Shown here piece after piece: positions 1 through 9,170 of a stretch of 64,000 nt of DNA. The notes below the pieces were generated by a model that made no database searches, was not told the origin of the DNA, and worked only from the letters and a program-made list of their open reading frames with translations. This stretch comes from SKLM01 sp964390305 (GTDB lineage: Bacteria; Chloroflexota; Anaerolineae; B4-G1): positions 27,406-91,405 of the forward strand of contig CAYMHT010000002.1 in assembly GCA_964390305.1 (NCBI GenBank). Direction: 5' to 3'. How positions within the stretch are numbered: the first letter of the stretch is position 1; each line of letters begins with the position of its first letter. Made by a program: the position numbers and the translations under genes.

Positions 1-1
1 T

Positions 2-1120
2 TCCTTGTTCATGGGGGCCTATGCCACCGGATTCGGCGCATACGAATTCACAGGCCGCTTCCTGCCACCTGGTCGTCGCGGCATCGGACAATCGGAGCTG
101 TTCTGGGAGGCCTGGAACCACATAGAGGAGCACTTCTACGGTGCCGTCCCATCGGCGCGAGACCGCACGTACGGTGCTGTGCGCGCATCCTTGGGGCTTC
201 TTGACGCCCATACGGTACTCGTTGAGCCGACAGGCCGAGCGGGGGTACTGAATGAACCGCAGGGCCCGTATCAGGGGATCGGTGTCTCCCTGTGGCGTGA
301 CCGCGAGGGACGGATCTTCCTAGATCCTTCCGCTCAGTCAGCAGCTGAGCGTGCTGGAGTCCGCAGGGGAGATGTGCTCCTGGCTGTTGACCGGGAGCCG
401 GTGACCGGCAAGACGACCGTTGCTGACGTAGAGCAGCGGCTCCAGGGTGAGCTGGGAAGCGAGGTGGTCCTCTCGGTGTCCCGCTCGCCCACCGGGACGG
501 TCAAGCTGACAGTCGTGCGGCTGGAGATGGCGGTCCCATCTGTCACTTGGCGGATGGCGACTCCCGACGTCGGCTACATGCGCCTCGAACGGGTTGCCCA
601 GACGACCAGCCGCGAGGTGGCAGAGGCCCTCGTTGAGCTGGAACGAGCCGGTGCTTCTGCACTGGTGCTGGACCTCAGGGACACGACTGGGGCGCTGCTG
701 GAATCGGCTGTGGAGGTTGCCGCTCAATTCTTGCACAGACGTGACGTGGTTCTTCATCAGATGGATAGCGGTGTGGAGCGGACATTCCGGGCGAAGACTC
801 GGGGCGATGTCAGTCTGTCTCTGGCTGTCCTGGTCAATGGAGGCACGGCCAGGGGGGCAGAGGTTGTCGCCGCCGCGCTCCAAGACCACGGCCGGGCGGC
901 CCTCATTGGAGAGGTGTCCTCCGGCGAGGGATCGGTGCAGGAGGTCTACGAGCTGTCCGATGGGTCGTCGCTTCGGATCACCGCGGCTATGTGGCTCACT
1001 CCGCGACGACGCCGCATTGACGAGAACGGCCTCATGCCTGACGTTGTCGTCTCTGATGACGCTGCTCCGGGAGACGAGCAACTCGACCGGGCCGTGCGTT
1101 ACCTAGAATCGGGGTCATAG
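2..1120 (+). CDS. S41 (C-terminal processing) protease paralogue, catalytically dead, 5' partial
   Basis: The protein has the CtpA layout: an N-terminal helical segment, a PDZ domain (about residues 88-172, counted from the TTG at 5) and an S41 core. Set against the intact neighbour at 1121, the catalytic Ser is Arg283 and the general-base Lys is Glu308. The residues between them, including the aligned Asp294 (QD), keep register. Both catalytic residues are therefore absent and it is probably not a protease; a scaffold or regulatory role for the neighbouring active enzyme is inference. The first residues match the end of the neighbour's transmembrane helix and the frame is open to the window edge, so the true start and membrane anchor probably lie upstream. 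Its stop codon abuts the next ATG, so the two genes are co-transcribed. Confidence 0.8.
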   Translation, partial: SLFMGAYATGFGAYEFTGRFLPPGRRGIGQSELFWEAWNHIEEHFYGAVPSARDRTYGAVRASLGLLDAHTVLVEPTGRAGVLNEPQGPYQGIGVSLWRDREGRIFLDPSAQSAAERAGVRRGDVLLAVDREPVTGKTTVADVEQRLQGELGSEVVLSVSRSPTGTVKLTVVRLEMAVPSVTWRMATPDVGYMRLERVAQTTSREVAEALVELERAGASALVLDLRDTTGALLESAVEVAAQFLHRRDVVLHQMDSGVERTFRAKTRGDVSLSLAVLVNGGTARGAEVVAAALQDHGRAALIGEVSSGEGSVQEVYELSDGSSLRITAAMWLTPRRRRIDENGLMPDVVVSDDAAPGDEQLDRAVRYLESGS

Positions 1121-2476
1121 ATGGATAGGACACTACGAACGGTTCTCAAGTTGTTCCTGATCGGAATCATTCTGCTGGCCGTTGCGGTGGGTATGTTTGC
1201 CGCGGGTTTTGGCTCGGCTTACCTGTTGACCGGGCAAGGGGATACGCGTGTACCGTCACCGACGGCCCGACCGTCTGCCACGCCCACTGCCCCAGCGTCC
1301 GCGACGCCTTCTCCCCCACCGCCCACTGAGCCTGCTCAGGCAGACGACCCGGAACCGACGGCGCAGCCCACCGACACCCCATCCCCCGTCTCGACGCCAG
1401 ACGACGATGCCAGGGAGGCCTTTGAGCTCTTCTGGGAGGTCTGGGATTTGGTGGAAGAGCACTACTACGGCAAGCTGCCAGACCTACGCGATATCACCTA
1501 TGCGGCAATCCGCGGGATGCTCGATACCCTTGATGACAGGTATACCGCGTTCATTGAGCCAGACGTTGCAGCCATCCTGGAAGAGGACGCCAGCGGCGAG
1601 TTTGAAGGCATCGGCGCGTTTGTCGATACGGACGAATCTGGCACGTTGAGGATCGTCGACACCTTTGAACAAGGCCCGGCGGAAGAAGCAGGCCTTCAGG
1701 CTGGCGACCGAGTCGTCGCCGTGGATGGGGAGTCCATCGTCGGTGCCCCGCTCTACGAGGCCATCGGGAAGATCCGAGGACCGGCTGGCAGTCAGGTGAC
1801 GCTCACGGTGGAGCGGGAAGGGATCGGGGAGCCCTTCCCGGTGACCGTGACTCGAGCGCGTCTGGAGATTCCCATCATCGAAGCCGAGGTCCGCGAGGAT
1901 GGCGTGGGTTACATTCGACTCCGTGAGTTCAGCGCTACGGCGAGCAGCGCCCTGGAGGAGGGACTCGAGTCGCTCCTGGAACAGGATGCGGAGGGCGTCG
2001 TTCTCGACCTGCGACAGAACCCGGGAGGGTGGCTTGACCAGGCCATTGAGGTGGCGGATCTCTTCCTGGGGGAGAGCTTGGTAGCAGTAGAACGCTTCAG
2101 CGACGGGACTGAGCGGAAGTTCTGGGCCCACGACGGCGACATCGCTGAGGGTGTCCCGCTCGTCGTGCTTGTGAATAACGGTTCAGCCAGCGCGTCGGAG
2201 ATTGTTGCCGGCGCCCTCCAGGATCACGAAAGGGCGATCCTTGTGGGGGTTCCTACGTTTGGCAAGGGTTCCGTGCAGCGGCCCTTCGAGCTGAGCGATG
2301 GCTCTGAGCTTCGTGTTACCGTTGGACTCTGGTTCACGCCCGATGATCAGCGCATCCAAGGGGAGGGACTGATGCCTGATATCGAGGTACCATGGCCTGA
2401 CGAGGAAAGACAGGAAGATCCTGACCGGGATCCCCAGCTGGAGCGCGCAGTTGAGTACCTTCTGGAAGGACGATGA
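1121..2476 (+). CDS. ctpA: C-terminal processing peptidase, S41 family, membrane-anchored
   Basis: This is a carboxyl-terminal processing protease of 451 residues. It has a signal-anchor helix (about 10-35), a Pro/Thr/Ser-rich linker (42-95), a cap region, a PDZ domain (about 160-245) that recognises substrate C-termini, and an S41 core. The Ser/Lys dyad is intact: Ser357 in the SASASE motif and Lys382 in FGKG, with the conserved Asp368 between, at the spacing seen in E. coli Prc/Tsp. The active domain should face outside the membrane and degrade or trim exported proteins. It follows a dead paralogue with no gap, and its TGA overlaps the smpB ATG (ATGA), indicating translational coupling. Confidence 0.93.
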   Translation: MDRTLRTVLKLFLIGIILLAVAVGMFAAGFGSAYLLTGQGDTRVPSPTARPSATPTAPASATPSPPPPTEPAQADDPEPTAQPTDTPSPVSTPDDDAREAFELFWEVWDLVEEHYYGKLPDLRDITYAAIRGMLDTLDDRYTAFIEPDVAAILEEDASGEFEGIGAFVDTDESGTLRIVDTFEQGPAEEAGLQAGDRVVAVDGESIVGAPLYEAIGKIRGPAGSQVTLTVEREGIGEPFPVTVTRARLEIPIIEAEVREDGVGYIRLREFSATASSALEEGLESLLEQDAEGVVLDLRQNPGGWLDQAIEVADLFLGESLVAVERFSDGTERKFWAHDGDIAEGVPLVVLVNNGSASASEIVAGALQDHERAILVGVPTFGKGSVQRPFELSDGSELRVTVGLWFTPDDQRIQGEGLMPDIEVPWPDEERQEDPDRDPQLERAVEYLLEGR

Positions 2477-2943
2477 TGACCCAGAAGGGAGTCAGAGTCG
2501 TCGCCCGCAATCGAAAGGCTTACTACGACTACCATGTTGAGGATCGGTATGAAGCTGGCCTCGTGTTGCGTGGCTCGGAGATCAAGTCGATTCGTGAGGG
2601 ACGCGTCAGTCTGCGTGAGGGGTACGTCCGACCACGTGATGGCGAGCTGTGGCTGCTCAACGTCCACATCGGATCCTACAAGCCGGCCGGTCGCTATTTT
2701 GATCACGACCCGCGTCGCCCGCGGAAGCTGCTTCTCCATCGCTATGAGATCGATCGGCTGATCGGCGAGGTTGAGAGGAGCGGGTATACGATCATCCCTC
2801 TCCAGATGTACCTGAAGAACGGGTTGGCAAAGGTCGAGATCGGCTTGGCGAGGGGCAAGGCCAAGCACGACAAGCGGCGTGTCATCGCTGAGCGCGAGGC
2901 CGAGCGGGAGATCGATAGGGCCATGAGAGATCGGCGTCAATGA
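2473..2943 (+). CDS. smpB: SsrA-binding protein SmpB
   Basis: SmpB binds tmRNA and brings it to stalled ribosomes for trans-translation. The 156-residue product has the normal family length. It begins with the conserved N-terminal region (VVARNRKAYYDYHVED), followed by the family's GSEIKSIREGRVSL segment and a basic C-terminal tail (KAKHDKRR and onward) that mimics the missing part of tRNA. The ATG overlaps the protease stop; a second ATG at 2476 is possible. The gene overlaps the next ORF by 4 bp. No tmRNA gene was recognised in the window. Confidence 0.96.
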   Translation: MMTQKGVRVVARNRKAYYDYHVEDRYEAGLVLRGSEIKSIREGRVSLREGYVRPRDGELWLLNVHIGSYKPAGRYFDHDPRRPRKLLLHRYEIDRLIGEVERSGYTIIPLQMYLKNGLAKVEIGLARGKAKHDKRRVIAEREAEREIDRAMRDRRQ

Positions 2944-3764
2944 GAAGGACCCTCGTGAGGCCCTCGCGGGTCCTGTCTGGGTTGGATCTCTATTCGATCG
3001 CGCAGGTCAACGCCTTGCCGCCCGAGCAGCGAGCCCGAGTCTACTGCAGCTTGATCCCCTTTGAGATCATTCTCCGCTTCGATATCGACCCCGACCTCCT
3101 GAACCCGCCGAGCCGCTCCTCCCTCTTCAGGATCTCCGCCAAGTCAAACTCAGTCGCGTTGTCCCTGAAGCATGTACCCGACGCCGACGATCCGCTCCTC
3201 TACCTCCAACTGGCAGATACGACGACGGGCCAGATCGAGGTCTTGCTGTTCATCGTCAATGACCCCCATGCGGAGAGGTTCGACACAGACCGCCTGCCTG
3301 ATGGCACCCCCACCCACTTCGGGACACACGGCAGGAACATCGCCGAGGAGATAAGAGCCATGAGAGCGGGGCTGGCCCCTGGACAGGTGCGCCGTGGACT
3401 GCGCCTGACGCGGGATCTCGTGCCCATCCTGGAGCGCTTCGTCACTCACCTTCACCACGACGCCGTCTACATTCAGCCGCTGGCCTACCACAACGCTATT
3501 CTCTTTGAACGTCTTGGATTCGGCTACGTGATGGGGCTGGGTCGTATGGAGTGGATCCACACCGAGTTCGCACCAGGTGGGCTGCTTCATCAGCGGCTTG
3601 ATGGTTCTAACCCATTCCGGCAGCCCGGGGCCGAGAAGACGGTGCGCGGGCGGAGCTGGGCCATTCACGATGGCATCTTGGGTATGGCGTACGAGGGGAT
3701 CAAGATGTATAAGCGCGTTGGCATTCATGCCGGTCTGATCACGTTCCCCGACGCTGCTTGGTGA
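2940..3764 (+). CDS. conserved hypothetical protein downstream of smpB
   Basis: A 274-residue soluble protein with no signal peptide or membrane helix. I do not recognise the family. It is mixed alpha/beta, with a central stretch rich in acidic and His residues and the segment YHNAILFERLGFGYV near residue 185, which resembles the C-terminal end of GNAT acetyltransferase folds. That resemblance is too short to assign a function. It overlaps smpB by 4 bp (ATGA) and is probably translated with it, as the last gene of the ctpA-smpB unit. The start is taken from the overlap. Confidence 0.75.
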   Translation: MRRTLVRPSRVLSGLDLYSIAQVNALPPEQRARVYCSLIPFEIILRFDIDPDLLNPPSRSSLFRISAKSNSVALSLKHVPDADDPLLYLQLADTTTGQIEVLLFIVNDPHAERFDTDRLPDGTPTHFGTHGRNIAEEIRAMRAGLAPGQVRRGLRLTRDLVPILERFVTHLHHDAVYIQPLAYHNAILFERLGFGYVMGLGRMEWIHTEFAPGGLLHQRLDGSNPFRQPGAEKTVRGRSWAIHDGILGMAYEGIKMYKRVGIHAGLITFPDAAW

Positions 3765-3800
3765 TCCGTCATACTACTATACGAAACGCAGCGGCTTGTC

Positions 3801-3828
3801 TTGACAAAGAAGGGATCTGGAGTAGAAT
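3801..3828 (+). promoter_or_regulatory. sigma-A-type promoter for the S1-domain gene
   Basis: A perfect -35 TTGACA (3801-3806), a 16-bp spacer and -10 TAGAAT (3823-3828) lie about 60 bp before the GTG start at 3886. An AGGAGG ribosome-binding site sits at 3874-3879. Confidence 0.8.
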
Positions 3829-3885
3829 CAAAGTCCGCGTTTATGTGTGCGAACAGGTAAAGCTCATCGACCGAGGAGGTATTAA

Positions 3886-4611
3886 GTGACCGGAAGATCA
3901 GATGATTCAGCGCTTTCCGTGAATGACCTTGAACCGAAGACCTGCCTGGAGGGAAGGGTCAAGGAGGTCGGTCTGCACGGTGCGGTGGTCGACATTGGTT
4001 TGCCGTACGAAGGATTGCTGCACATATCTCAACTGACCGAGGACGGGGAGCTGGACGCAGTGACGGAGGCTGTAGAGGTCGGGGACGAGGTAACTGTATG
4101 GGTTAGCGAGGTGCATCCTGAGCAGAAGCGGGTCAGCTTGACCATGGTTGAACCCCCTGATGTGACGTGGGAGCAGTTGAACGAGGGGAAACTTCACACG
4201 GGCAGAGTGACCCGTATCGAACAGTACGGGGCGTTCGTGGATATCGGTGCCGAGCGCCCTGGGCTGCTCCACGTGCGCGAGATGTCGTCGGGGTACGTCG
4301 AACATCCGTCGGAGCTGGTGAGCGTCGGTGATGAGATCGAGGTCCGCGTTCTCAGAGTCGACCGTCAGAGGCAGCGCATCGACCTGACGCGGCAGGGGCT
4401 CGGCGAGGTTGTGGAAGAGCCCGAACCAGAGGAGGCGCCCGAGGAGGAAGAGGCGACGGCGCAGACGGCAATGGAGGCCGCAATGGAGCGGGCTCGTGCC
4501 GAGGGATACCAGGGCGCGGGTGAAGGCCGCCGCGCCAAGATGCGCAAGCGTGAGGACGCGGAGCAGGAGGACATCCTGGAGCGCACGCTTGACCAGCATT
4601 CGGAGGAGTAA
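3886..4611 (+). CDS. S1 RNA-binding domain protein (two S1 repeats)
   Basis: The 241-residue protein has two OB-fold S1 domains, at about residues 15-90 (LEGRVKEVGLHGAVVDIG) and 100-170 (GRVTRIEQYGAFVDIG). A very acidic stretch (about 178-195) and a charged Lys/Arg/Glu helix follow. Short two-S1 proteins of this kind bind RNA or ribosomes in the cytoplasm. It is far shorter than ribosomal protein S1, so it is better called an S1-like RNA-binding or translation-associated protein than RpsA. The GTG start at 3886 is fixed by AGGAGG seven bases upstream. It has its own promoter and stands alone, ending before a likely bidirectional terminator. Confidence 0.88.
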   Translation: MTGRSDDSALSVNDLEPKTCLEGRVKEVGLHGAVVDIGLPYEGLLHISQLTEDGELDAVTEAVEVGDEVTVWVSEVHPEQKRVSLTMVEPPDVTWEQLNEGKLHTGRVTRIEQYGAFVDIGAERPGLLHVREMSSGYVEHPSELVSVGDEIEVRVLRVDRQRQRIDLTRQGLGEVVEEPEPEEAPEEEEATAQTAMEAAMERARAEGYQGAGEGRRAKMRKREDAEQEDILERTLDQHSEE

Positions 4612-4649
4612 TCGCGCGCGCCAGTTCTCGTTTCTTGTCTGGGTACTAA

Positions 4650-4686
4650 GAAGCGTCTCCCTCTATCTGCCACGTGGAGACGCTTC
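4650..4686. terminator. likely bidirectional terminator hairpin between convergent genes
   Basis: A perfect 11-bp inverted repeat (GAAGCGTCTCC at 4650-4660, GGAGACGCTTC at 4676-4686) with a 15-base loop lies between the S1 gene (+) and the membrane protein gene (-). Neither side has a strong T-run, so its efficiency is uncertain. Confidence 0.55.
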
Positions 4687-4702
4687 CTCCCCTCCTCTCA
4701 GA

Positions 4703-7057
4703 TTACTGCGTCACCTCGATCGAGCTGATTACGACACTGTCGGCTCCGTCTTGCCCTCCATCCCGTCGCTGGAGGCGGTCTCCTTCTGACCTGCGATACA
4801 GCCCCACATTCAGTCTGTAGACTCCAGAGGGCATCTCGGCGGGGATACGAATCTTGTACTCGTCCCAGACGTACTTGTCGCGCGGCCAGCGTGACGTGGG
4901 CAGCCCTCCTGGATTCAGATGGTCCCCTTGGGCCCAGGCGACATCAAGTGGTTCTGCCACGTGGACGAACGACTGATAATTCTCCGCTACGTCCCTGATG
5001 GCACGCCAGTACAGAACGACAGAAAGCGTATCCCCGGGCCGCAGCCGGGTCTGACCCAAGTCGTATCCCAGAAGCGCGATCTTCCCTCCGAAGTCGGCAT
5101 GAACCTGGTGCTGCGCGGGCAACGCTTGCCCGGGTGGGGAATCTTGGTACAGGCAGCCCAGCGGATCGAGTGCTGCCAGCTTGATACACACAACCAGTGC
5201 CAGTGTGCCTGCCAGCCATAACCAAGTACCGGAGGCACACGGCAAGCGCCGTGCCTTCTCGTGGCCGTCTTCCTGGCGGCGCCAGACGAGCATGATGACG
5301 GTCAGGATGACGAGTGCTGCAGCCGATATGGCCGTACCTGCCTTGCGCGGCGGCGTGTCTTCATAGCGGACCAGCACGTCATGCTTCCCGGCCGGCACCC
5401 TCACCGTGATGAAACCCTCGGGGCGCGCGAGTTCGATGTCGACGTTCTCGCCGTCTACGTAGGCTTTCCAGCCGGGGAAGTAGAAGGTGTACAGCCGCAG
5501 CACGAACGCCTCGGGAGTCTCGACGTAGAAGTGGTCGCGGTCTGGTCCGTGCTCAACGATGGTCACCGCCGTCGACTCCGGTAGCGTCGCCCGATTCACC
5601 TTGTCGACTGGCCCATCGGATGCATAGGACTCGACCAGCGACTCCACTGGTTTGGGAATCATCTCCACCGTAGCTGGCAAGAAGTCCCCGGTCGACGTGG
5701 TGCCCAATGCCCGCGTCTCTCGTTCCCAGCGTATGGTGTCGATCGGCGAGGTGCCGCCAAAATCGGAAGGCCACGGCGGGGGATAGAGCAGTGGCAGCGC
5801 TGTGACCACAACCAGGGCAAAGATCGCTGCGATGATTGGCCGACGCCACGGTCCGTGCGGCAGCACGGCGACGCTGCCCGCCGTGCACATCGCCAGCATG
5901 AGATTCGCCGGGCCGAGGAGCCGCCAGGGGAACTGCATGTACGCCATCAGGGGAACCGACTCCCAGATCATGTTCGACATCGGCAGCGTGAGGAAGATGA
6001 GAGCCATTGCGGCAGCTGAGAAGAAGAGCAGGCCCCTCCCCTTTTCGTTCCTCTCAAGCCCACTGAGGAGTCTTGCGACAACCACAACAGCCGGTACGGC
6101 CAGGAGCCACTGCGCCAGACCTAGGTTGTGGCGGTAGCGGGGACCCGTGGCGCCCCAGTCGATTAGGCGAGACGGAGCCAGGAGCTCCCCGAGAGACAGG
6201 AAGTGCTCCCGAAAGTCAAAATGCCCTGGTCCGATCACTTCGAGCTTGACCGCGTCGCTCTCCAGCCATGCCGGGAGCCAGAAGAAGGCGATCAGCGACG
6301 CAGCTAACGTGAAGGCGATGGGCCCCCACACCGCATGCTGCCGCCTCCCCTCGACCACGACCTGCCACACCCAATAGCCCAGCAGCAGTCCCATGATGAT
6401 CAGTCCGGTCAGATTATGGCTGAAGACAACTGCGCCTAGCGAGAGGATGCTTCCCAGCAGCTTCCATCGGGTCGGGGAGCTCATCATCCGACGGAAGAAG
6501 TAAAGGGCCAGTGGAATGAGGCAGACGGCGAAGTGCTCCGCCAAATCGCCGCGGGCGTGAGGGTCGATGAACAACACGTACGGCGAGAGGGTAAACGAGG
6601 CGGCAGCAAGTACCCCTGCTTCAGCGTCAAACAGGTCGCGACCCAGCAGGTACGCTCCCCCGGAGGCCAGCAAGAGTCCTACCACGAAGACTGCCTTGAC
6701 ACCGCCGACGACGTCCACGCCAGGGAGTGCGACTGCGAACAGATTAGCCAGGTAGTAAGTCAGTGGAGCGTAGTAGTTGAAGATCGGATACCCGTAGCCG
6801 AGGTACAGATTCGGAGCCCAGCGGGGATAGAGTACACCCTCGCTGATCGCGTGCCCAATCTCGGCTGCGCGATACACGTGAAGTTCCGCATCCGTCTGGT
6901 GGGGAAGCCCTTGTCGAGAGAGGAACGGGATAGCGGCGAAAAGACCCAGGGCCAGCGCCAACAGGATGCCCCAGTCTAGTCGCGGGCCATGTTCACGGTC
7001 CAGGTCCAGGATCGACTCCCAGATCGATCGTGGGCGGGAGCGGGCGTTAGGACGCAA
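4703..7057 (-). CDS. GT-C-like integral membrane protein (6-pyruvoyl-tetrahydropterin synthase-related domain)
   Basis: A 784-residue protein with many hydrophobic helices over the first 430 residues. It carries the PTPS-related / YfhO-like pattern: a loop after helix 1 with DAELHVYRA, then YGYPIFNYYAPLTYYLANLF and a DPHARGDLAEH segment. These are features of GT-C glycosyltransferase-like membrane proteins. A soluble beta-rich region, one more helix (about 570-590) and a C-terminal beta domain (about 640-780; FGGKIALLGYDLGQ, WRAIRDV, YQSFVHV) follow. This last domain often ends Chloroflexota membrane glycosyltransferases. A role in cell-surface glycan or lipid glycosylation is inferred. It starts 24 bp after sucD and may be transcribed with it. 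Confidence 0.8.
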   Translation of the reverse strand: MRPNARSRPRSIWESILDLDREHGPRLDWGILLALALGLFAAIPFLSRQGLPHQTDAELHVYRAAEIGHAISEGVLYPRWAPNLYLGYGYPIFNYYAPLTYYLANLFAVALPGVDVVGGVKAVFVVGLLLASGGAYLLGRDLFDAEAGVLAAASFTLSPYVLFIDPHARGDLAEHFAVCLIPLALYFFRRMMSSPTRWKLLGSILSLGAVVFSHNLTGLIIMGLLLGYWVWQVVVEGRRQHAVWGPIAFTLAASLIAFFWLPAWLESDAVKLEVIGPGHFDFREHFLSLGELLAPSRLIDWGATGPRYRHNLGLAQWLLAVPAVVVVARLLSGLERNEKGRGLLFFSAAAMALIFLTLPMSNMIWESVPLMAYMQFPWRLLGPANLMLAMCTAGSVAVLPHGPWRRPIIAAIFALVVVTALPLLYPPPWPSDFGGTSPIDTIRWERETRALGTTSTGDFLPATVEMIPKPVESLVESYASDGPVDKVNRATLPESTAVTIVEHGPDRDHFYVETPEAFVLRLYTFYFPGWKAYVDGENVDIELARPEGFITVRVPAGKHDVLVRYEDTPPRKAGTAISAAALVILTVIMLVWRRQEDGHEKARRLPCASGTWLWLAGTLALVVCIKLAALDPLGCLYQDSPPGQALPAQHQVHADFGGKIALLGYDLGQTRLRPGDTLSVVLYWRAIRDVAENYQSFVHVAEPLDVAWAQGDHLNPGGLPTSRWPRDKYVWDEYKIRIPAEMPSGVYRLNVGLYRRSEGDRLQRRDGGQDGADSVVISSIEVTQ

Positions 7058-7081
7058 GAGGCCCTTTGGCCTTAGGTCGGG

Positions 7082-7957
7082 TTAGCGGCCCTGCTGCTCG
7101 ACAAAATCGGCCATCTGCTCTGGGTGCTCGGCCACTGGGACGCCGACCGCTTCGAAGGCAGCGATCTTGTCCGCGGCCGTCCCCTTCCCTCCTTGGATAA
7201 TGGCGCCAGCGTGGCCCATGCGCTTGCCCGGAGGTGCCGTGCGCCCCGCGACAAAGGCTGTTATGGGCTTGGTCATCTCTTCGTCGATAAACGCTGCGGC
7301 GTCCTCCTCGGCGGTTCCCCCTATCTCCCCGATGAGCACCACTTGTTCAGTCTCCGAGTCTTCCTCAAACAGCTTGAGCACGTCAATGAAATCGGTTCCG
7401 ATGATCGGATCGCCGCCGATTCCCACGCACGTCGTCTGTCCCAGTCCTCGGCCCGTGAGTGCGTACACAACCTCGTACGTGAGCGTTCCAGATCGAGAGA
7501 CGACTCCCACAGGGCCGGGCGTACCAATGTGACCCGGCATAATCCCGACCTTCGTCTGCCCCGGTGACAGCAGCCCGGGGCAGTTGGGTCCGACCAGGCG
7601 AGAGCCCTGCTGATCCAGATACGCCCGCACGCGGATCATGTCCAGCACGGGAATCCCCTCCGTGATACACACGATCAACGGGATGCCTGCGTCCCCAGCC
7701 TCGATCATAGCGTCAGGCGCGAATCGCGCGGGCACGTAGATGATGGATGCGTTAGCCCCGGTCTGCTCCACAGCCTCAGCCACCGTGTCGAAGACGGGGA
7801 CGCGCCCGCCGCAGGCGCGCTGCCCCCCCTTCCCTGGCGTGACCCCCCCCACGATCTGTGTGCCGTATTCGATCATCTGTTCGCTGTGAAACTCGCCTTC
7901 GCGACCAGTGATGCCTTGCACGAGCAGCAGTGTCTCTCTGTCCACTAGAATTGCCAC
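7082..7957 (-). CDS. sucD: succinyl-CoA ligase, alpha subunit
   Basis: The alpha subunit of the TCA-cycle enzyme that interconverts succinyl-CoA and succinate with ADP or GDP phosphorylation. The 291-residue protein has the CoA-binding Rossmann domain (GITGREGEFHSEQM near residue 15), the NCPGLLSPG segment and the phosphohistidine loop GHAGAII near residue 248. Length is normal. It lies 8 bp after sucC, so the two subunits are co-expressed. Confidence 0.97.
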   Translation of the reverse strand: MAILVDRETLLLVQGITGREGEFHSEQMIEYGTQIVGGVTPGKGGQRACGGRVPVFDTVAEAVEQTGANASIIYVPARFAPDAMIEAGDAGIPLIVCITEGIPVLDMIRVRAYLDQQGSRLVGPNCPGLLSPGQTKVGIMPGHIGTPGPVGVVSRSGTLTYEVVYALTGRGLGQTTCVGIGGDPIIGTDFIDVLKLFEEDSETEQVVLIGEIGGTAEEDAAAFIDEEMTKPITAFVAGRTAPPGKRMGHAGAIIQGGKGTAADKIAAFEAVGVPVAEHPEQMADFVEQQGR

Positions 7958-7965
7958 GATTCCCC

Positions 7966-9102
7966 CTAGTCCACAGCGGCAACGGCCTCTCGCGCCGCCG
8001 CCACGAGTGTCTCGGCAGTTACCAGATTGTACCCCGACCCCTCAAGCATCTCGCGGCCCTGCTCGTCGTTCGTACCCACCAATCGAGCCACCAGCGGCAC
8101 AGTCGGCTGGACTTCCTCAAAGGCCTCCAAAATCCCCGCGGCGACTTCGTCACACCGGGTGATACCGCCGAAGATGTTGAACAGCACAGCCTCCACACGC
8201 TCGTCCTCCAGGATGAGTCGAAGAGCCGTTGCGACTGTGTTGGCCTGCGCGCCTCCGCCGATGTCCAGGAAATTGGCCGGCGATCCCCCGAAATGCTTGA
8301 TGATGTCCATTGTCGCCATGGCCAGCCCCGCCCCGTTGACCATGCAGCCGATGGTCCCGTCGAGCTTCACGTAGCTCAATCCTGCTTCCCGCGCTTCCCG
8401 CTCAGCCTGGGCCTCGGCGTCGATGTCGCGCATTTCCACCAGGTCTGGATGGCGGAACAGGGCGTTGTCGTCAAGAACCATCTTCCCATCTACCCCCAGC
8501 AATTCACCGTCGTCCGTGACGACCAGCGGGTTGATCTCGGCAAGCGAGGCATCATACGCCGTGAAGGCGTCATAGAGCCCCTGCGCAGTGCGCCCGAAGG
8601 GTCGATGCTGCTCTTTCGATAGCGCGATGCCCTTGGCCAGCTGCAGCGTCTGGTATCCGCGGAGACCCAAGAAAGGGTCAATGGTCACCTTCTTTATCGC
8701 TTGCGGATTGGTGCGTGCGACCTCTTCGATCTCCACTCCGCCCTCAGCGGACGCCATCATCGTTGCTCGACGGGCAGCGCGATCCACGACGATGCCGAGG
8801 TAGATCTCTCTTGTGATGTCGACCGCCTCGTCGATGAGAACCTTGCGCACAGGGAGTCCTTTGATCTCCATGCCAAGGATCTCCTTCGCGGATCTCTCGG
8901 TCTCGTCGGGAGTATGACTCAGTTTGATGCCTCCCGCCTTTCCGCGGCCGCCAACCAACACCTGCGCCTTCACGACGACCGGCCCCCCAAGCTCCTCGGC
9001 TGCCCGGCGCGCTTCGCTCGCTCTGGTCGCTACCTGACCGGAGGGGATAGGTACACCGTGCTTGGCGAACAGTCTCTTCGACTGATACTCGTGTAGTTTC
9101 AC
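7966..9102 (-). CDS. sucC: succinyl-CoA ligase (ADP-forming), beta subunit
   Basis: The 378-residue beta subunit, with an N-terminal ATP-grasp domain (MKLHEYQSKRLFAKHGVPIPSG; VVVKAQVLVGGRGKAGGIKL) and a C-terminal CoA-ligase domain (GTIGCMVNGAGLAMATMD; NIFGGITRCDEVA). It forms the active enzyme with the alpha subunit immediately downstream. The start is GTG, with AGGAGG in a good position (CAGGAGGTCAGCAC before GTG). The 180-bp gap after hflX contains a hairpin but no clear promoter. Confidence 0.97.
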   Translation of the reverse strand: MKLHEYQSKRLFAKHGVPIPSGQVATRASEARRAAEELGGPVVVKAQVLVGGRGKAGGIKLSHTPDETERSAKEILGMEIKGLPVRKVLIDEAVDITREIYLGIVVDRAARRATMMASAEGGVEIEEVARTNPQAIKKVTIDPFLGLRGYQTLQLAKGIALSKEQHRPFGRTAQGLYDAFTAYDASLAEINPLVVTDDGELLGVDGKMVLDDNALFRHPDLVEMRDIDAEAQAEREAREAGLSYVKLDGTIGCMVNGAGLAMATMDIIKHFGGSPANFLDIGGGAQANTVATALRLILEDERVEAVLFNIFGGITRCDEVAAGILEAFEEVQPTVPLVARLVGTNDEQGREMLEGSGYNLVTAETLVAAAREAVAAVD

Positions 9103-9142
9103 GTGCTGACCTCCTGCTGGCTGTAGGATCTGTTGTTCTGTG

Positions 9143-9170
9143 TCTGGCCCAAAGCGGTTAGTGGGCCAGA
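9143..9170 (-). other. hairpin in the hflX-sucC intergenic region (9103-9284)
   Basis: TCTGGCCCA (9143-9151) and TGGGCCAGA (9162-9170) form a 9-bp stem with a 10-base loop, about 40 bases before the sucC start. No T-run follows on the minus strand, so it is not a typical intrinsic terminator. A leader structure for sucCD or an attenuator is possible. I see no gene in the rest of the 180-bp gap. Confidence 0.45.

Noticed and set aside
7930..8622. A 230-codon plus-strand frame opposite sucC.
   Set aside because: It lies antisense to a fully conserved sucC and is a shadow of its codon bias.
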